A DNA stretch of 64,000 bases from Curtobacterium sp. MCBA15_009 (GTDB lineage Bacteria > Actinomycetota > Actinomycetes > Actinomycetales > Microbacteriaceae), in assembly GCF_001864895.1 (NCBI RefSeq), contig NZ_MJGO01000039.1, positions 287,117 to 351,116 of the forward strand, given 5' to 3'. The position numbers and the translations under genes are program-made. How positions within the stretch are numbered: position 1 is the first letter of the stretch; every line of letters starts with the position of its first letter. Positions 34,811-44,258 of this stretch are shown here, piece by piece. Below the pieces are notes generated by a model. It saw only the letters and a program-made list of their open reading frames with translations. It was not told where the DNA came from and did not search any database.

Positions 34811-35534
34811 AGCTCTGGATCACCGCCCCGACGCTCGACATGATGGCCGACCAGATGCCGGTGACCATGAGCAGACCGATGACGATCAGGATCGCTCCTC
34901 CGATGATGTTGACGGTGCGCATGTGGCGCTTCACGGCACGCACGGCGCCGGTGGCCCACCCCGCGCCGAGGGCGACGAGCAGGAAGGGGATGCCGAGCCC
35001 CAGGCAGTAGGCCACCCCGAGCCACATGCCCTGCCAGGCGCTGCCGGACTGCACGCTGAGCAGGTTGATGGCCGCCAGCGTCGGACCGAGGCACGGGGTC
35101 CAGCCGAGGCCGAAGACGATGCCGAGCAGCGGGGCGCCGACCAGACCGGTGGCGGGTGTCCAGCCGGGCTTGATCGTGCGCTGCATGAAGGTGAAGCGAC
35201 CGACGAAGACGAGCCCCATCGCGATCACCACGACGCCGAGGACCTGCGTGATGAGGTCGCGCCAGCGGACGAGCCAGAAGCCGAGCGCGCCGAACACGGT
35301 CGTGTAGGCGACGAAGACCGCCGTGAAGCCGAGGATGAAGAGCAGCACGCCGAGCACGACGCGCCCCCGCCGCTGCCCGCCCTCGGCCACGCCACCGACG
35401 TACCCGAGGTAGCCCGGCACGAGCGGGAGCACGCACGGCGACAGGAACGACACGAGACCGGCGAGCGCGGCCACGGGCAGCGCCACGGCCATCTGCCCGC
35501 TCAGGATCGCGTCGGCGAAGGGGTTGGAGGCCAC
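34794..35534 (-). CDS. ccdA: Cytochrome c biogenesis protein CcdA
   Basis: The 246-aa membrane protein carries reducing equivalents from cytoplasmic thioredoxin to the outside, keeping apocytochrome cysteines reduced. Six membrane helices are visible, with the redox cysteines in FLSPCVLPLVPGYLGY and GLGWTPCLGPTLAAI. Start GTG 35534 lies 3 nt after the TlpA-like gene, and its end overlaps resB. Confidence 0.95.
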
Positions 35535-35537
35535 GGG

Positions 35538-36194
35538 TCAGGAGGCCTTGCCCGCGTCGAGCTCGTCGCTGACCAGGGTCTTCAGGATGCTCGTGCCGTC
35601 GACGGCGCCGAGCACCCGCGCCGCGACCCGGCCCTTCGTGTCGAGGACGATGGTCGCGGGGACCGCGTTCGGAGCGACCTGACCGGACATCGCGAGCTGC
35701 ATGGTGCCGGTCCGTGCGTCGAGGACGGTCGGGTACTCCACGCCGAAGGTCCGCTCGAACGCGGCGGCCGTGCCTGCTTCGTCGCGGACGTTGACGCCGA
35801 TGAAGGCGACGTCGTCCGAGTCGGCGTAGTCGTCGTGGACCTCGTTGAGGTACTTCGCCTCGGCGCGGCACGGCGGGCAGCCGGCGTACCAGAAGTTCAG
35901 CACGACGACCTTGCCGCGCAGGTCCGCTGCCGAGACGGCGTCACCGTCGGTGTCCTCCGCCGAGAACTCGACCGGCGAGGCGCGCTTGTCCACGGCGACC
36001 TCGGTCACCGCGCCGTTGCCGGAGATGTAGTTCTGGGTGGTGCCGCTGCCGTACTGCTTCGACAGCGAGTCGTTGCCCGACGAGCACCCGGTCAGGACGA
36101 GGGCCGCGGCGACGGCCGCCACCCCCGCGATCGTCGCGAGGCGCCCACGGGTCCGCCGCACGCTGCTGCCGTTCTCGCTGGTGGTGCCGGTCAC
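35538..36194 (-). CDS. TlpA/ResA-like thiol-disulfide lipoprotein
   Basis: The 218-aa extracytoplasmic thioredoxin-fold protein has a lipoprotein signal ending ALVLTGC (C37). The redox site is WYAGCPPCRAE (C106/C109), and the cis-Pro region is NAVPATIVLDTKGR. It takes electrons from CcdA and reduces apocytochrome c, the role of ResA. Start GTG 36194 overlaps the stop of the phosphatase gene by 4 nt (GTGA). Confidence 0.93.
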   Translation of the reverse strand: MTGTTSENGSSVRRTRGRLATIAGVAAVAAALVLTGCSSGNDSLSKQYGSGTTQNYISGNGAVTEVAVDKRASPVEFSAEDTDGDAVSAADLRGKVVVLNFWYAGCPPCRAEAKYLNEVHDDYADSDDVAFIGVNVRDEAGTAAAFERTFGVEYPTVLDARTGTMQLAMSGQVAPNAVPATIVLDTKGRVAARVLGAVDGTSILKTLVSDELDAGKAS

Positions 36195-36847
36195 ACTGCT
36201 CCCTCGTCGATGGCCCGCGCGCGGAGTTCCTGCGCGGGGTCCGCGTACCCGACCTCGGTGAACCGACCGGTCGACGTGGCGGGCACACGTTCGACGGTGG
36301 TGATGCTCGACAGGTCGCAGCGGCGCTTGCGCGGGTCGTGCCAGAGCGACTCCCCCGCGAGCTTCCGGTGGACCATCCAGATGGGCAGCTGGTGGCTGAC
36401 GAGCACGACGTCGCCCTCGTCGACGCTCCGCCAGGCCGTGTCCACGGCGGCGAGCATGCGGTTCGCGATCGACTCGTAGGCCTCGCCCCAGCTGGGCCGC
36501 AGCGGGTTGGCGATCCAGGGCCACTCCGCCGGGCGCCGGAGCGACCGCTTCGTGAACCCCGGGGGCTGCCCCTCGTACCGGTTCGTCGGCTCGATGAGGC
36601 GCTCGTCGAGCGTGACCTCGAGGTCGTAGGCCGCAGCCCACGGCGCCGCGGACTCCTGCGTGCGCTGGAGCGGCGAGGCGACGATCCGCCGCACGTCGAC
36701 ACCGACGTCGCGCCACGCGTTCGCCGATGCCAGGGCCATCTGCCCGCCGAGATCGCTCAGACCGAAGCCCGGGAGCCGACCGTAGAGGACGCGGTCCGGG
36801 TTGTGCACCTCACCGTGCCGGACGAGGTGGATTCGGGTGGCGGGCAT
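36191..36847 (-). CDS. Histidine phosphatase family protein (phosphoglycerate-mutase-like)
   Basis: The 218-aa protein begins MPATRIHLVRHGEVHNP, with the catalytic RHG (His at about 11), and has GQPPGFTKRS, WGEAYESIANRM and LVSHQLPIWMVHR, the second catalytic His. Start ATG 36847 lies 7 nt after TAGACT (plus-strand 36855-36860), so it is probably leaderless. The same neighbour precedes the ccd/res operon in other actinobacteria. Its substrate is unknown. Confidence 0.9.
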   Translation of the reverse strand: MPATRIHLVRHGEVHNPDRVLYGRLPGFGLSDLGGQMALASANAWRDVGVDVRRIVASPLQRTQESAAPWAAAYDLEVTLDERLIEPTNRYEGQPPGFTKRSLRRPAEWPWIANPLRPSWGEAYESIANRMLAAVDTAWRSVDEGDVVLVSHQLPIWMVHRKLAGESLWHDPRKRRCDLSSITTVERVPATSTGRFTEVGYADPAQELRARAIDEGAV

Positions 36848-36914
36848 GGGTTCCAGTCTAGGTCGCCCTCGCGTTCCCACCGGCCCCTCAGGCGATTCAC
36901 GGATGCGGAAGCGC

Positions 36915-38405
36915 TCAGCCGAGCTCGCCGGAGAGCCGCCCGTGCAGCGCGACCGACGCCGTGTTCAGGTTGACGACCTCGACCGTGGAGCCGTGCTTCG
37001 CGAAGCGCTGCTCGACGCCGTCGAGTGCTGCCACCGTGCTCGCGTCGAAGACGTGCGCGTCCGACATGTCGATGACGACGTGCTCCGGGTCCTGCGCGTA
37101 CGAGAACCGGGTGACCAGGTCGTTCGACGACGCGAAGAAGAGCGCCCCGCGGACCCGGTACCGGACGGTCCGGTCGTCCACGGGCTCCCGGACGACGGTG
37201 ACGACGTGGGCGACGCGGCGCGTGAACACGAGGGCCGCGACGACGACGCCGACGAGCACCCCCGTCGCCAGGTTGTCGGTCGCGACGACGACCACGACCG
37301 TGATCACCATGACGGCCGTCTCGCCGAGCGGCATCCGGCGCAGGGTGCGCGGTCGGATGCTGTGCCAGTCGAACGTCGCGACGCAGACCATGAGCATGAC
37401 CGCGGTGAGCGCCGCCATCGGGATCTGCGCGACGAGGTCGTGCAGCACGATGGTCAGGACGAGCACCGAGGCGCCGGCGGCGAAGGTCGAGATGCGGGTC
37501 CGCGCGCCGGCCGTCTTCACGTTGATGACGGTCTGCCCGATCATCGCGCAGCCGCCCGTCCCGCCGAAGAACGCCGACGCGATGTTCGCGACGCCCTGCC
37601 CCCACGACTCGCGCCACTTGCTCGAGCCGGTCTCGGTGATCGAGTCGACGAGCTGGGCGGTGAGCAGGGTCTCGATGAGGCCGACGATCGCGACGCCGAC
37701 CGCGTAGGGCGCGACGATCTGCAGCGTCTCGAGGGTGAACGGCGTCGTGATGCCCCCGAACCCGGGCAGTGCGGTCGGCAGCTCGCCCTCGTCCCCCACC
37801 GTCGGTACCGCGACGCTGAACAGCATCGTGATGGCGGTGATCACGACGACGGCGACGAGCGGTGCCGGGATCGCCTTCGTCAGGAACGGGAAGCCGACGA
37901 TGAGCGCGATGCCGAGCGCGGTGAGCGGCCACACGACGAACGGGACGTCGTCGCCGAGCAGGTTCGGCAGCTGCGCGGTGAAGATGAGGATCGCCAGGGC
38001 GTTCACGAACGCCACGTTGACGCTGCGTGGGATGAACCGCATGAGCCGGGCCACCCCGAGGAACCCGAGCACGAGCTGCAGGACGCCCCCGAGGACGATC
38101 GCCGGCACGAGGTAGGCGATGCCGTGCTCGCGGACCAGCGGCGCGATGACGAGCGCCACCGAACCCGCGGCGGCGGAGACCATCGCCGGGCGTCCGCCGA
38201 CGATCGAGATGACGATGGCGATGACGACGCTCGAGAACAGCCCGACGGCCGGGTCGACCCCGGCGACGACGGAGAACGAGATCGCCTCGGGGATGAGGGC
38301 GAGCGCGGTCACGACACCGGCGAGGACCTCGCGGGTGAGCAGGCGCGGCGAACGGAGCGCGGTGAGGACGCTCGTGGCGGCCGGGGCGGAGGAGGTCACT
38401 GACAT
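36915..38405 (-). CDS. SulP family anion transporter with STAS domain
   Basis: The 496-aa permease would move sulfate, bicarbonate or a related anion. About 12 membrane segments follow SLTREVLAGVVTALALIPEA-like sequence (here LLTREVLAGVVTALALIPEA); the SulP signature region is seen in GVDPAVGLFSSVV and FFGGTGGCAMIGQTVINVK. The C-terminal STAS domain (about 405-490) holds VVIDMSDAHVFDASTVAAL. Start ATG 38405 is 8 nt from a TAGGGT inside the 28-bp palindrome shared with merR; the longer frame to 38516 is antisense to merR. Confidence 0.93.
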   Translation of the reverse strand: MSVTSSAPAATSVLTALRSPRLLTREVLAGVVTALALIPEAISFSVVAGVDPAVGLFSSVVIAIVISIVGGRPAMVSAAAGSVALVIAPLVREHGIAYLVPAIVLGGVLQLVLGFLGVARLMRFIPRSVNVAFVNALAILIFTAQLPNLLGDDVPFVVWPLTALGIALIVGFPFLTKAIPAPLVAVVVITAITMLFSVAVPTVGDEGELPTALPGFGGITTPFTLETLQIVAPYAVGVAIVGLIETLLTAQLVDSITETGSSKWRESWGQGVANIASAFFGGTGGCAMIGQTVINVKTAGARTRISTFAAGASVLVLTIVLHDLVAQIPMAALTAVMLMVCVATFDWHSIRPRTLRRMPLGETAVMVITVVVVVATDNLATGVLVGVVVAALVFTRRVAHVVTVVREPVDDRTVRYRVRGALFFASSNDLVTRFSYAQDPEHVVIDMSDAHVFDASTVAALDGVEQRFAKHGSTVEVVNLNTASVALHGRLSGELG

Positions 38406-38412
38406 CGTCGGC

Positions 38413-38440
38413 AACCCTACCCTCACGTGAGGGTAGGGTT
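38413..38440. promoter_or_regulatory. 28-bp perfect palindrome holding both divergent -10 boxes (SulP / MerR)
   Basis: The sequence AACCCTACCCTCAC is mirrored perfectly by GTGAGGGTAGGGTT. Each half carries a TAGGGT -10 box pointing outwards: plus-strand 38434-38439 for merR (6 nt before its ATG) and 38414-38419 for the transporter (8 nt before its ATG). It is the probable binding site of the MerR regulator. Confidence 0.8.
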
Positions 38441-38445
38441 GAACC

Positions 38446-38856
38446 ATGCACCCCGACGACGCCGCCGACGCCCCTGACACGATGCACATCGGCGAGCTCG
38501 CCGACCGTGCCGGCATGTCCTTGCGGACGATCCGGCACTACGACGAGGTCGGGCTGCTCGTGCCGAGCGGCCGGACCTCCGGGGGCTTCCGCGTGTACAC
38601 CGAGCAGGACCTCGAGCGGCTGCTCGTGATCCGGCGGATGAAGCCCCTCGGCTTCACCCTCGACGAGATGGCCGAACTGCTCCGGGTCGTCGACGCCCTG
38701 CGCACCCGCGCCGTCGACGACGAGCCCGTGCTCGCCGCACGCCTGGACGAGTTCCTCGAGGACGCGCGCGCCCGGCACGCGAAGCTCGTCGAGCGGGCGG
38801 GCATGGCCGAGGAGTTCCTCGGCACGCTGGGGTCACTCCGCGCGTCGCTCCCCTGA
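38446..38856 (+). CDS. MerR family transcriptional regulator
   Basis: The 136-aa regulator has the MerR winged helix MHIGELADRAGMSLRTIRHY at residues 13-32, EVGLLVPSGRTSGGFRVYTE, and a coiled-coil region after residue 75. There is no Cys-containing metal-binding loop, so it is not a typical metal sensor. Start ATG 38446 is leaderless by context. It probably controls itself and the divergent SulP transporter through the shared palindrome. The 3' end overlaps the convergent 82-aa gene by 24 nt. Confidence 0.9.
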   Translation: MHPDDAADAPDTMHIGELADRAGMSLRTIRHYDEVGLLVPSGRTSGGFRVYTEQDLERLLVIRRMKPLGFTLDEMAELLRVVDALRTRAVDDEPVLAARLDEFLEDARARHAKLVERAGMAEEFLGTLGSLRASLP

Positions 38857-39081
38857 GCCGGCATCGTGCTCCGCGAACACCTGGGCCCGCATGCGCTCCC
38901 GCGCCAGCTCGAGCTTGAGCTCGCCTTCCTCAACGTGGAGCTGCCACTCGATCGCTCCGCGTTGCGCCCAGTCCCACATGCTCTCGCCCGGTGCCGGACC
39001 GATGGGCGCACGTGGATCCGCGGACGCCGCCGGCTCCCGCCGGACCAGTTCTCGCCATGCGCGTCGCAGTCGGCTCGTCAT
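38833..39081 (-). CDS. Small hypothetical protein, 82 aa
   Basis: A short charged protein (MTSRLRRAWRELVRREPA, then MWDWAQRGAIEWQLHVEEGE and an Arg/Glu-rich helix). I do not recognise it. ATG 39081 has AAGGAG 6 nt upstream and overlaps the upstream stop by 1 nt (TGATG), supporting real translation coupled to the 112-aa gene. It converges on merR. Confidence 0.6.
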   Translation of the reverse strand: MTSRLRRAWRELVRREPAASADPRAPIGPAPGESMWDWAQRGAIEWQLHVEEGELKLELARERMRAQVFAEHDAGSGERRAE

Positions 39082-39419
39082 CACTGTCTCCTTCGCTCGA
39101 TGAGGAGTTCCGCCAACACCCTCGCAGCGGGTTCTTCTCCAGCGGGCACCTTCTGCATGTCGTACATCGCCTGCGCCAGGTTGCGGCCGATCTCACGGCG
39201 GCCGACCTCGGTCGCGGTGACGAGGTCGAACACCACCGTCAGCCGTGACCAGTAACGGTCCCGCTGCTCGCGCGCGACGTCCTGCCGCCACCTGACGACC
39301 GCCCACACTCCGCCGACGACGGCCACGAGCATCGTCAGGGTCGCCGTGCAGAACGCGGCGACGACCAGCGCCACCGCCGCAGGCGGCCAGGCCGCGAGTA
39401 CCCCCGTTCCCGTCCCCAT
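39081..39419 (-). CDS. Hypothetical membrane protein, 112 aa
   Basis: One or two N-terminal membrane segments (VALVVAAFCTATLTMLVAVVG and WAVVRW) are followed by a cytoplasmic part with YWSRLTVVFDLVTATEVGRR and ending LLIERRRQ. The Tyr-Trp-Ser and DLVTATEVGRR region is distinctive, but I do not know the family. ATG 39419 has GAGAGGGG upstream. It forms a two-gene unit with the 82-aa gene and is divergent from aspS. Confidence 0.6.
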   Translation of the reverse strand: MGTGTGVLAAWPPAAVALVVAAFCTATLTMLVAVVGGVWAVVRWRQDVAREQRDRYWSRLTVVFDLVTATEVGRREIGRNLAQAMYDMQKVPAGEEPAARVLAELLIERRRQ

Positions 39420-39588
39420 CGGTCCCCTCTCCGGCCCGCGACCCGGCCACGTCGAGGACGCTACGGATCCCGCCGGGGCCGCGGTGGGCCTCCTGGCCGG
39501 TCTGTGGACGACGACGGACGCGTGCCGCCCTGTGGAGGAGCAAGGGGACGACCCACGCGGCAGACGCAGACGGTTAGACTCGACCACC

Positions 39589-40929
<1,341 letters not shown>

Positions 40930-40969
40930 GTCCCGCGCTGCGCGGCGACGCCGCGCGCACATGGTGAAC

Positions 40970-41008
40970 AGCAATGGTCGCCTCCCGACGCGGGAGGCGA
41001 CCATTGCT
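40970..41008. terminator. Bidirectional terminator after aspS
   Basis: An 18-bp perfect stem (AGCAATGGTCGCCTCCCG and its mirror) with an ACG loop lies 41 nt after the aspS stop and upstream of a convergent gene's stop. Flanks TGAACAG / CTGCTCA extend it. Confidence 0.85.
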
Positions 41009-41060
41009 GCTCACGAAGCGCCGCAGCGTACGGCGCGACAGGGCGGACGGGAGGCTCGGT

Positions 41061-41354
41061 TCAGCTCTGCCAGTCGATGGCGGCACGCGACGTGACCAGT
41101 CCACGGATCTCGGCCGCCGCGGCCTGGTGCTCCGGGTGCACCTGGTACGCGTCCAGCCCGGCGAGGTCGTCGAACGAGGCCACGACGGCGACGTCCTGGT
41201 TCTTCCCGGGGTAGGCGACGTTCTCGACGACCTCGAGCGAGCGGATCGAGTCGATGGTGCCGGTGAGCCCGGTCAGGAGCTCGCGGATGCGTGCGATCGC
41301 CGAGGCGCGGTCGAGGTCCTCGCGCAGGGTCCAGGAGACGACGTGGGAGATCAT
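41061..41354 (-). CDS. Dabb family (stress-responsive A/B barrel) protein
   Basis: The 97-aa ferredoxin-fold dimeric A/B-barrel protein starts MISHVVSWTLRED and carries VVENVAYPGKNQDVAVVASF and YQVHPEHQAAAAEI, all typical of the Dabb domain. Bacterial members are of unknown or varied function. It overlaps the glutaredoxin-like gene by 4 nt (ATGA). A half-site CGGACGGGAGGC lies just past its stop. Confidence 0.88.
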   Translation of the reverse strand: MISHVVSWTLREDLDRASAIARIRELLTGLTGTIDSIRSLEVVENVAYPGKNQDVAVVASFDDLAGLDAYQVHPEHQAAAAEIRGLVTSRAAIDWQS

Positions 41355-41605
41355 GCGCGCGCCCCCGCCTGCTCGAGTGCACGGGCGAGCCGGTCGGCGT
41401 CCACGCGCCAGTTGCTGTGCACGCGGCCGTCGACGAGGACGACCGGGATGTCCTCGGCGTACTCCTGGCGCAGCGCCTCGTCGTCGAGGATCGACTGCTC
41501 CTGCAGCGTCGCGTCGGGGTGCTCGGCCACGACCCGTTCCACGACGGGTCGTGCCTCGTCGCAGAGGTGGCAGCCGGGCTTCGTCAAGAGCGTCACGGTG
41601 GGCAT
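41351..41605 (-). CDS. Glutaredoxin-like protein (DUF836 type)
   Basis: The 84-aa thioredoxin-fold protein has the redox site KPGCHLCDEARP (CxxC) and the cis-Pro region DIPVVLVDGR. Similar proteins are reductants of unknown targets in actinobacteria. Start ATG 41605. The next gene overlaps by 4 nt. Confidence 0.88.
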   Translation of the reverse strand: MPTVTLLTKPGCHLCDEARPVVERVVAEHPDATLQEQSILDDEALRQEYAEDIPVVLVDGRVHSNWRVDADRLARALEQAGARA

Positions 41606-41672
41606 GCCCCCAGCGTAACCCGCACCGGACCGCGGCCCGGCGGGGGCGGAAGGACGCCCCCGGGAAATGCGA

Positions 41673-41694
41673 AAGCCCCGGCGAACCGGGGCTT
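41673..41694. terminator. Terminator after the bS22 gene
   Basis: A 9-bp stem (AAGCCCCGG / CCGGGGCTT) with a CGAA tetraloop lies 19 nt after the bS22 stop. Confidence 0.8.
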
Positions 41695-41713
41695 CAGCTG
41701 TTGGTCCTTCGAC

Positions 41714-41812
41714 CTACTTCTTGTTGCGACGCTGGTGACGCGTCTTGCGAAGGAGCTTGCGGTGCTTCTTCTTCGCCATGCGCTTGCGACGCTTCTTGAT
41801 GACAGAACCCAT
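41714..41812 (-). CDS. 30S ribosomal protein bS22 (AURKAIP1/COX24-like), 32 aa
   Basis: A very short basic protein, [18 protein letters not shown] and on to RNKK, is encoded by 33 codons. It is the actinobacterial bS22, a small ribosomal protein found near helix 44 of the 30S subunit. GAGGTCCAC precedes the ATG. A TAGACT -10 (plus-strand about 41886-41891) gives a leader of about 65 nt. It lies next to the BldC-like gene, the same order as in Mycobacterium (Rv0500A-Rv0500B). Confidence 0.95.
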   Translation of the reverse strand: MGSVIKKRRKRMAKKKHRKLLRKTRHQRRNKK

Positions 41813-41921
41813 GTGGACCTCGCTCGGACTGATGCTGATGTACGGACACCGGGCCGAAGAGACCGCGGAAAATCAACCTGGTGGAGTCTACCGGGTGGCC
41901 GCTGTGATGTCGAACGGGCGG

Positions 41922-42116
41922 TCAGCCGACGTCGGCGACGCCACCGCGCAGGACCGCGGCCACGGCGGACTCCGGCACGCGGAAGGACCGTCCGAAGCGG
42001 ATCGCGGGGAGTTCCCCGGCGTGCACCATGCGGTAGACGGTCATCTTCGAGACGCGCATCATCTCGGCGACCTCAGCGACGGTGAGGAAGCGCACGTCGT
42101 CGAAACTGCCGGTCAT
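41922..42116 (-). CDS. BldC-like helix-turn-helix DNA-binding protein
   Basis: The 64-aa MerR-like/excisionase-type winged helix reads FLTVAEVAEMMRVSKMTVYR, then VHAGELPAIRFGRSFRVPES, which closely matches actinobacterial BldC, a small regulator that binds repeated sites cooperatively. ATG 42116 has GGAGGCG 5 nt upstream; longer frames are rejected. Its upstream region carries repeated GGTCAC half-sites. A ribosomal gene follows. Confidence 0.92.
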   Translation of the reverse strand: MTGSFDDVRFLTVAEVAEMMRVSKMTVYRMVHAGELPAIRFGRSFRVPESAVAAVLRGGVADVG

Positions 42117-42173
42117 GGTCCGCCTCCGGGTGGCCCGCCCGCCGGCCCTGTCGACGCGGCGTGCGGGATCGAT

Positions 42174-42201
42174 GTGACCTGTGTGGTCACTGGTCACTGT
42201 A
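42174..42201 (-). promoter_or_regulatory. Promoter and operator-like repeats of the BldC-like gene
   Basis: Reading leftwards, the -10 TACAGT (plus-strand 42196-42201) is followed by GTGACC repeats: GGTCAC at 42192-42197 and 42185-42190, and the inverted GTGACC at 42174-42179. They cover the presumed start site. Autoregulation is an inference. Confidence 0.5.
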
Positions 42202-42228
42202 GAGGCGCGTGGGACCCGGTGTCCAGGC

Positions 42229-42750
42229 TCACTCGCCGTCCTCGTCGCCGCGGCGGGCGAACCGCTTGCGGCTGCGGTCGACGACGCGCTCCCACCCGTG
42301 CTGGGCGCCGGAGATCGCGGCGTTCGCCCGGTGCGAGGCCTCGGCCATGACCCGCCCGAGCTCGGTGCCGACTTCGACCGTGGCCTTGCCCGCGGCGCCG
42401 CTCCGACGGACGGAGACCGGTTGCCCGTCCGGCGTCCAGGCGGTGGTCGCCGGGGTGCCGTCGGCGTCGACGGCCCCAATGAACGGGAGCACCCAGTCCT
42501 CGAGGCGGACGAGGGGTTCCGGGTCGAGCCGGTAGAACCGGTGCTGTCCCTCTTCCCGGCTCGTGACGAGGCCGATGTCGCGCAGGACGCGGAGGTGCTT
42601 CGACACGGTCGGCTGGCTCACGCCGAGCCGCTCGACCAGTTGCCCGACGCTGAGTTCGCCGGCGGTGGCGTCCGATCCGTAGGCGGTGAGGAGCGCCCCG
42701 AGCAGCTCGCGCCTCGTCGGGTCCGCCACGACGGAGAAGATGTCGGCCAT
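42229..42750 (-). CDS. ArsR-like winged-helix regulator
   Basis: The 173-aa protein begins MADIFSVVADPTRRELLGAL and carries the ArsR helix SVGQLVERLGVSQPTVSKHL and EEGQHRFYRLDPEPL, typical of metal-independent ArsR/SmtB relatives. About 80 extra C-terminal residues follow. ATG 42750 is 7 nt after TAGCCT (plus-strand 42758-42763), so it is probably leaderless. Divergent from trkH. Confidence 0.9.
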   Translation of the reverse strand: MADIFSVVADPTRRELLGALLTAYGSDATAGELSVGQLVERLGVSQPTVSKHLRVLRDIGLVTSREEGQHRFYRLDPEPLVRLEDWVLPFIGAVDADGTPATTAWTPDGQPVSVRRSGAAGKATVEVGTELGRVMAEASHRANAAISGAQHGWERVVDRSRKRFARRGDEDGE

Positions 42751-42824
42751 GGGGGCAAGGCTAGCCGGGGCGTCACGGATGTACCATGACGAACCGACCC
42801 GGCCCATGTCCTCGGAGGCATACG

Positions 42825-44258
42825 ATGCTCGACCGCACCGAGCCGCTCACGCAGCAGGTGAGCGTGCCCCGTCGGCAGGTCGGACGCATCGCCACGGTGC
42901 TCCGCTCCTCCCCCTCGCGACTGGCGATCCTCGTGTTCGTCGCGCTCGTCTTCCTGTTCACCGTGCTGTTCATGACCCCGTGGGCCTCGGCGGACGGCAC
43001 CGGGACGCACTTCTCCGACGCCCTGTTCACCGCGGCCTCGGTGGTGTGCGTGACCGGGCTCGCCACGGTCGACATGGCGACGCACTGGTCGGTGTTCGGC
43101 AAGACCCTCGTGGTGATCGGCACCCAGATCGGCGCGGTCGGGGTCCTGACCTTCGCGTCGATCCTCGGGCTGTTCGTCACCCGCAAGCTCGGGCTCCGCG
43201 CCAAGCTCATGGCCGCCGGCGACTCGAACCCGCTCCGCACCCACCACGGGGCGGTCCCGGAGGGCCAGGCCGTCCGGCTCGGCGAGGTCGGGACGCTGCT
43301 CGCGACCGTCGCGGTGAGCACGCTGTCCATCGAGATCGTGCTCGGCCTGCTGCTCCTGCCGTCGGTCCTGCTCGCCGGCATCCCGTTCTGGACGGCGGTC
43401 GGCGACTCCTTCTACTACGCGGCGATGGCGTTCACGAACACGGGGTTCGCACCGAACGCCGAGGGGCTGACACCGTTCGCCCACGACTACTGGTTCCTCT
43501 CGCTCCTCATGGTCGGCGTCGTGGCCGGCTCGATCGGTTTCCCGGTGATCCGGGCCCTGACGAAGCAGCTCCGCACGCCCCGGCGGTGGCCGATCCACGT
43601 CAAGCTGACGCTCGCGACCAGCGCGGTGCTGCTCGTCGGCGGCGCGATCGTCTACATCGCCCTCGAGGCCTCGAACCCGACGACCTTCGGCGACGAGGGC
43701 GCCGGCCGCACGGCGTTCCAGGCGCTCTTCCTGTCGACGATGACGCGGTCCGGCGGGTTCTCGCTCGTCGACTTCGACCAGCTGAACGGCTCGAGCCTGC
43801 TCGTCACGGACATGCTCATGTTCATCGGCGGCGGCTCGGCGTCGACCGCCGGCGGCATCAAGGTGACGACGCTCGCCGTGCTGTTCCTCGCCGCGGTCGC
43901 CGAGGCCCGCGGCCGGCAGAGCATGGAGGCGTTCGGCCGCCGGATCCCGAGCGACGTGCTCCGCGTGGCCGTCGCGGTCGTGCTCTGGGGCGCCACGATC
44001 GTCGCCGTCGCCACCGTCGTGCTCCTGCAGATCACGCACGAGTCGCTCGACCGGGTGCTGTTCGAGGTGATCTCGGCGTTCGCGACGTGCGGGTTGTCCT
44101 CCGGGGTCTCGGCCGAGCTGCCAGAGTCCGGCAAGTACGTCCTCGCCGCCACCATGTTCCTCGGCCGGGTCGGTACAGTGACGATCGCCGCTGCCCTGGC
44201 CGCCAGCCAGAGCCGGCAGCTGTTCCGCCGTCCCGAGGAGAGGCCGATCGTTGGCTGA
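42825..44258 (+). CDS. TrkH/KtrB-type potassium uptake protein
   Basis: The 477-aa membrane protein forms the K+ pathway. The four filter loops are visible in order: VVCVTGLATVD, AFTNTGFAPN, TMTRSGGFSLVD and AFATCGLSSGVS. Start ATG 42825 has GGAGG 7 nt upstream; a TACCAT -10 lies at 42782-42787. It is followed at once by the TrkA subunit, with an 8-nt overlap. Confidence 0.94.
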   Translation: MLDRTEPLTQQVSVPRRQVGRIATVLRSSPSRLAILVFVALVFLFTVLFMTPWASADGTGTHFSDALFTAASVVCVTGLATVDMATHWSVFGKTLVVIGTQIGAVGVLTFASILGLFVTRKLGLRAKLMAAGDSNPLRTHHGAVPEGQAVRLGEVGTLLATVAVSTLSIEIVLGLLLLPSVLLAGIPFWTAVGDSFYYAAMAFTNTGFAPNAEGLTPFAHDYWFLSLLMVGVVAGSIGFPVIRALTKQLRTPRRWPIHVKLTLATSAVLLVGGAIVYIALEASNPTTFGDEGAGRTAFQALFLSTMTRSGGFSLVDFDQLNGSSLLVTDMLMFIGGGSASTAGGIKVTTLAVLFLAAVAEARGRQSMEAFGRRIPSDVLRVAVAVVLWGATIVAVATVVLLQITHESLDRVLFEVISAFATCGLSSGVSAELPESGKYVLAATMFLGRVGTVTIAAALAASQSRQLFRRPEERPIVG

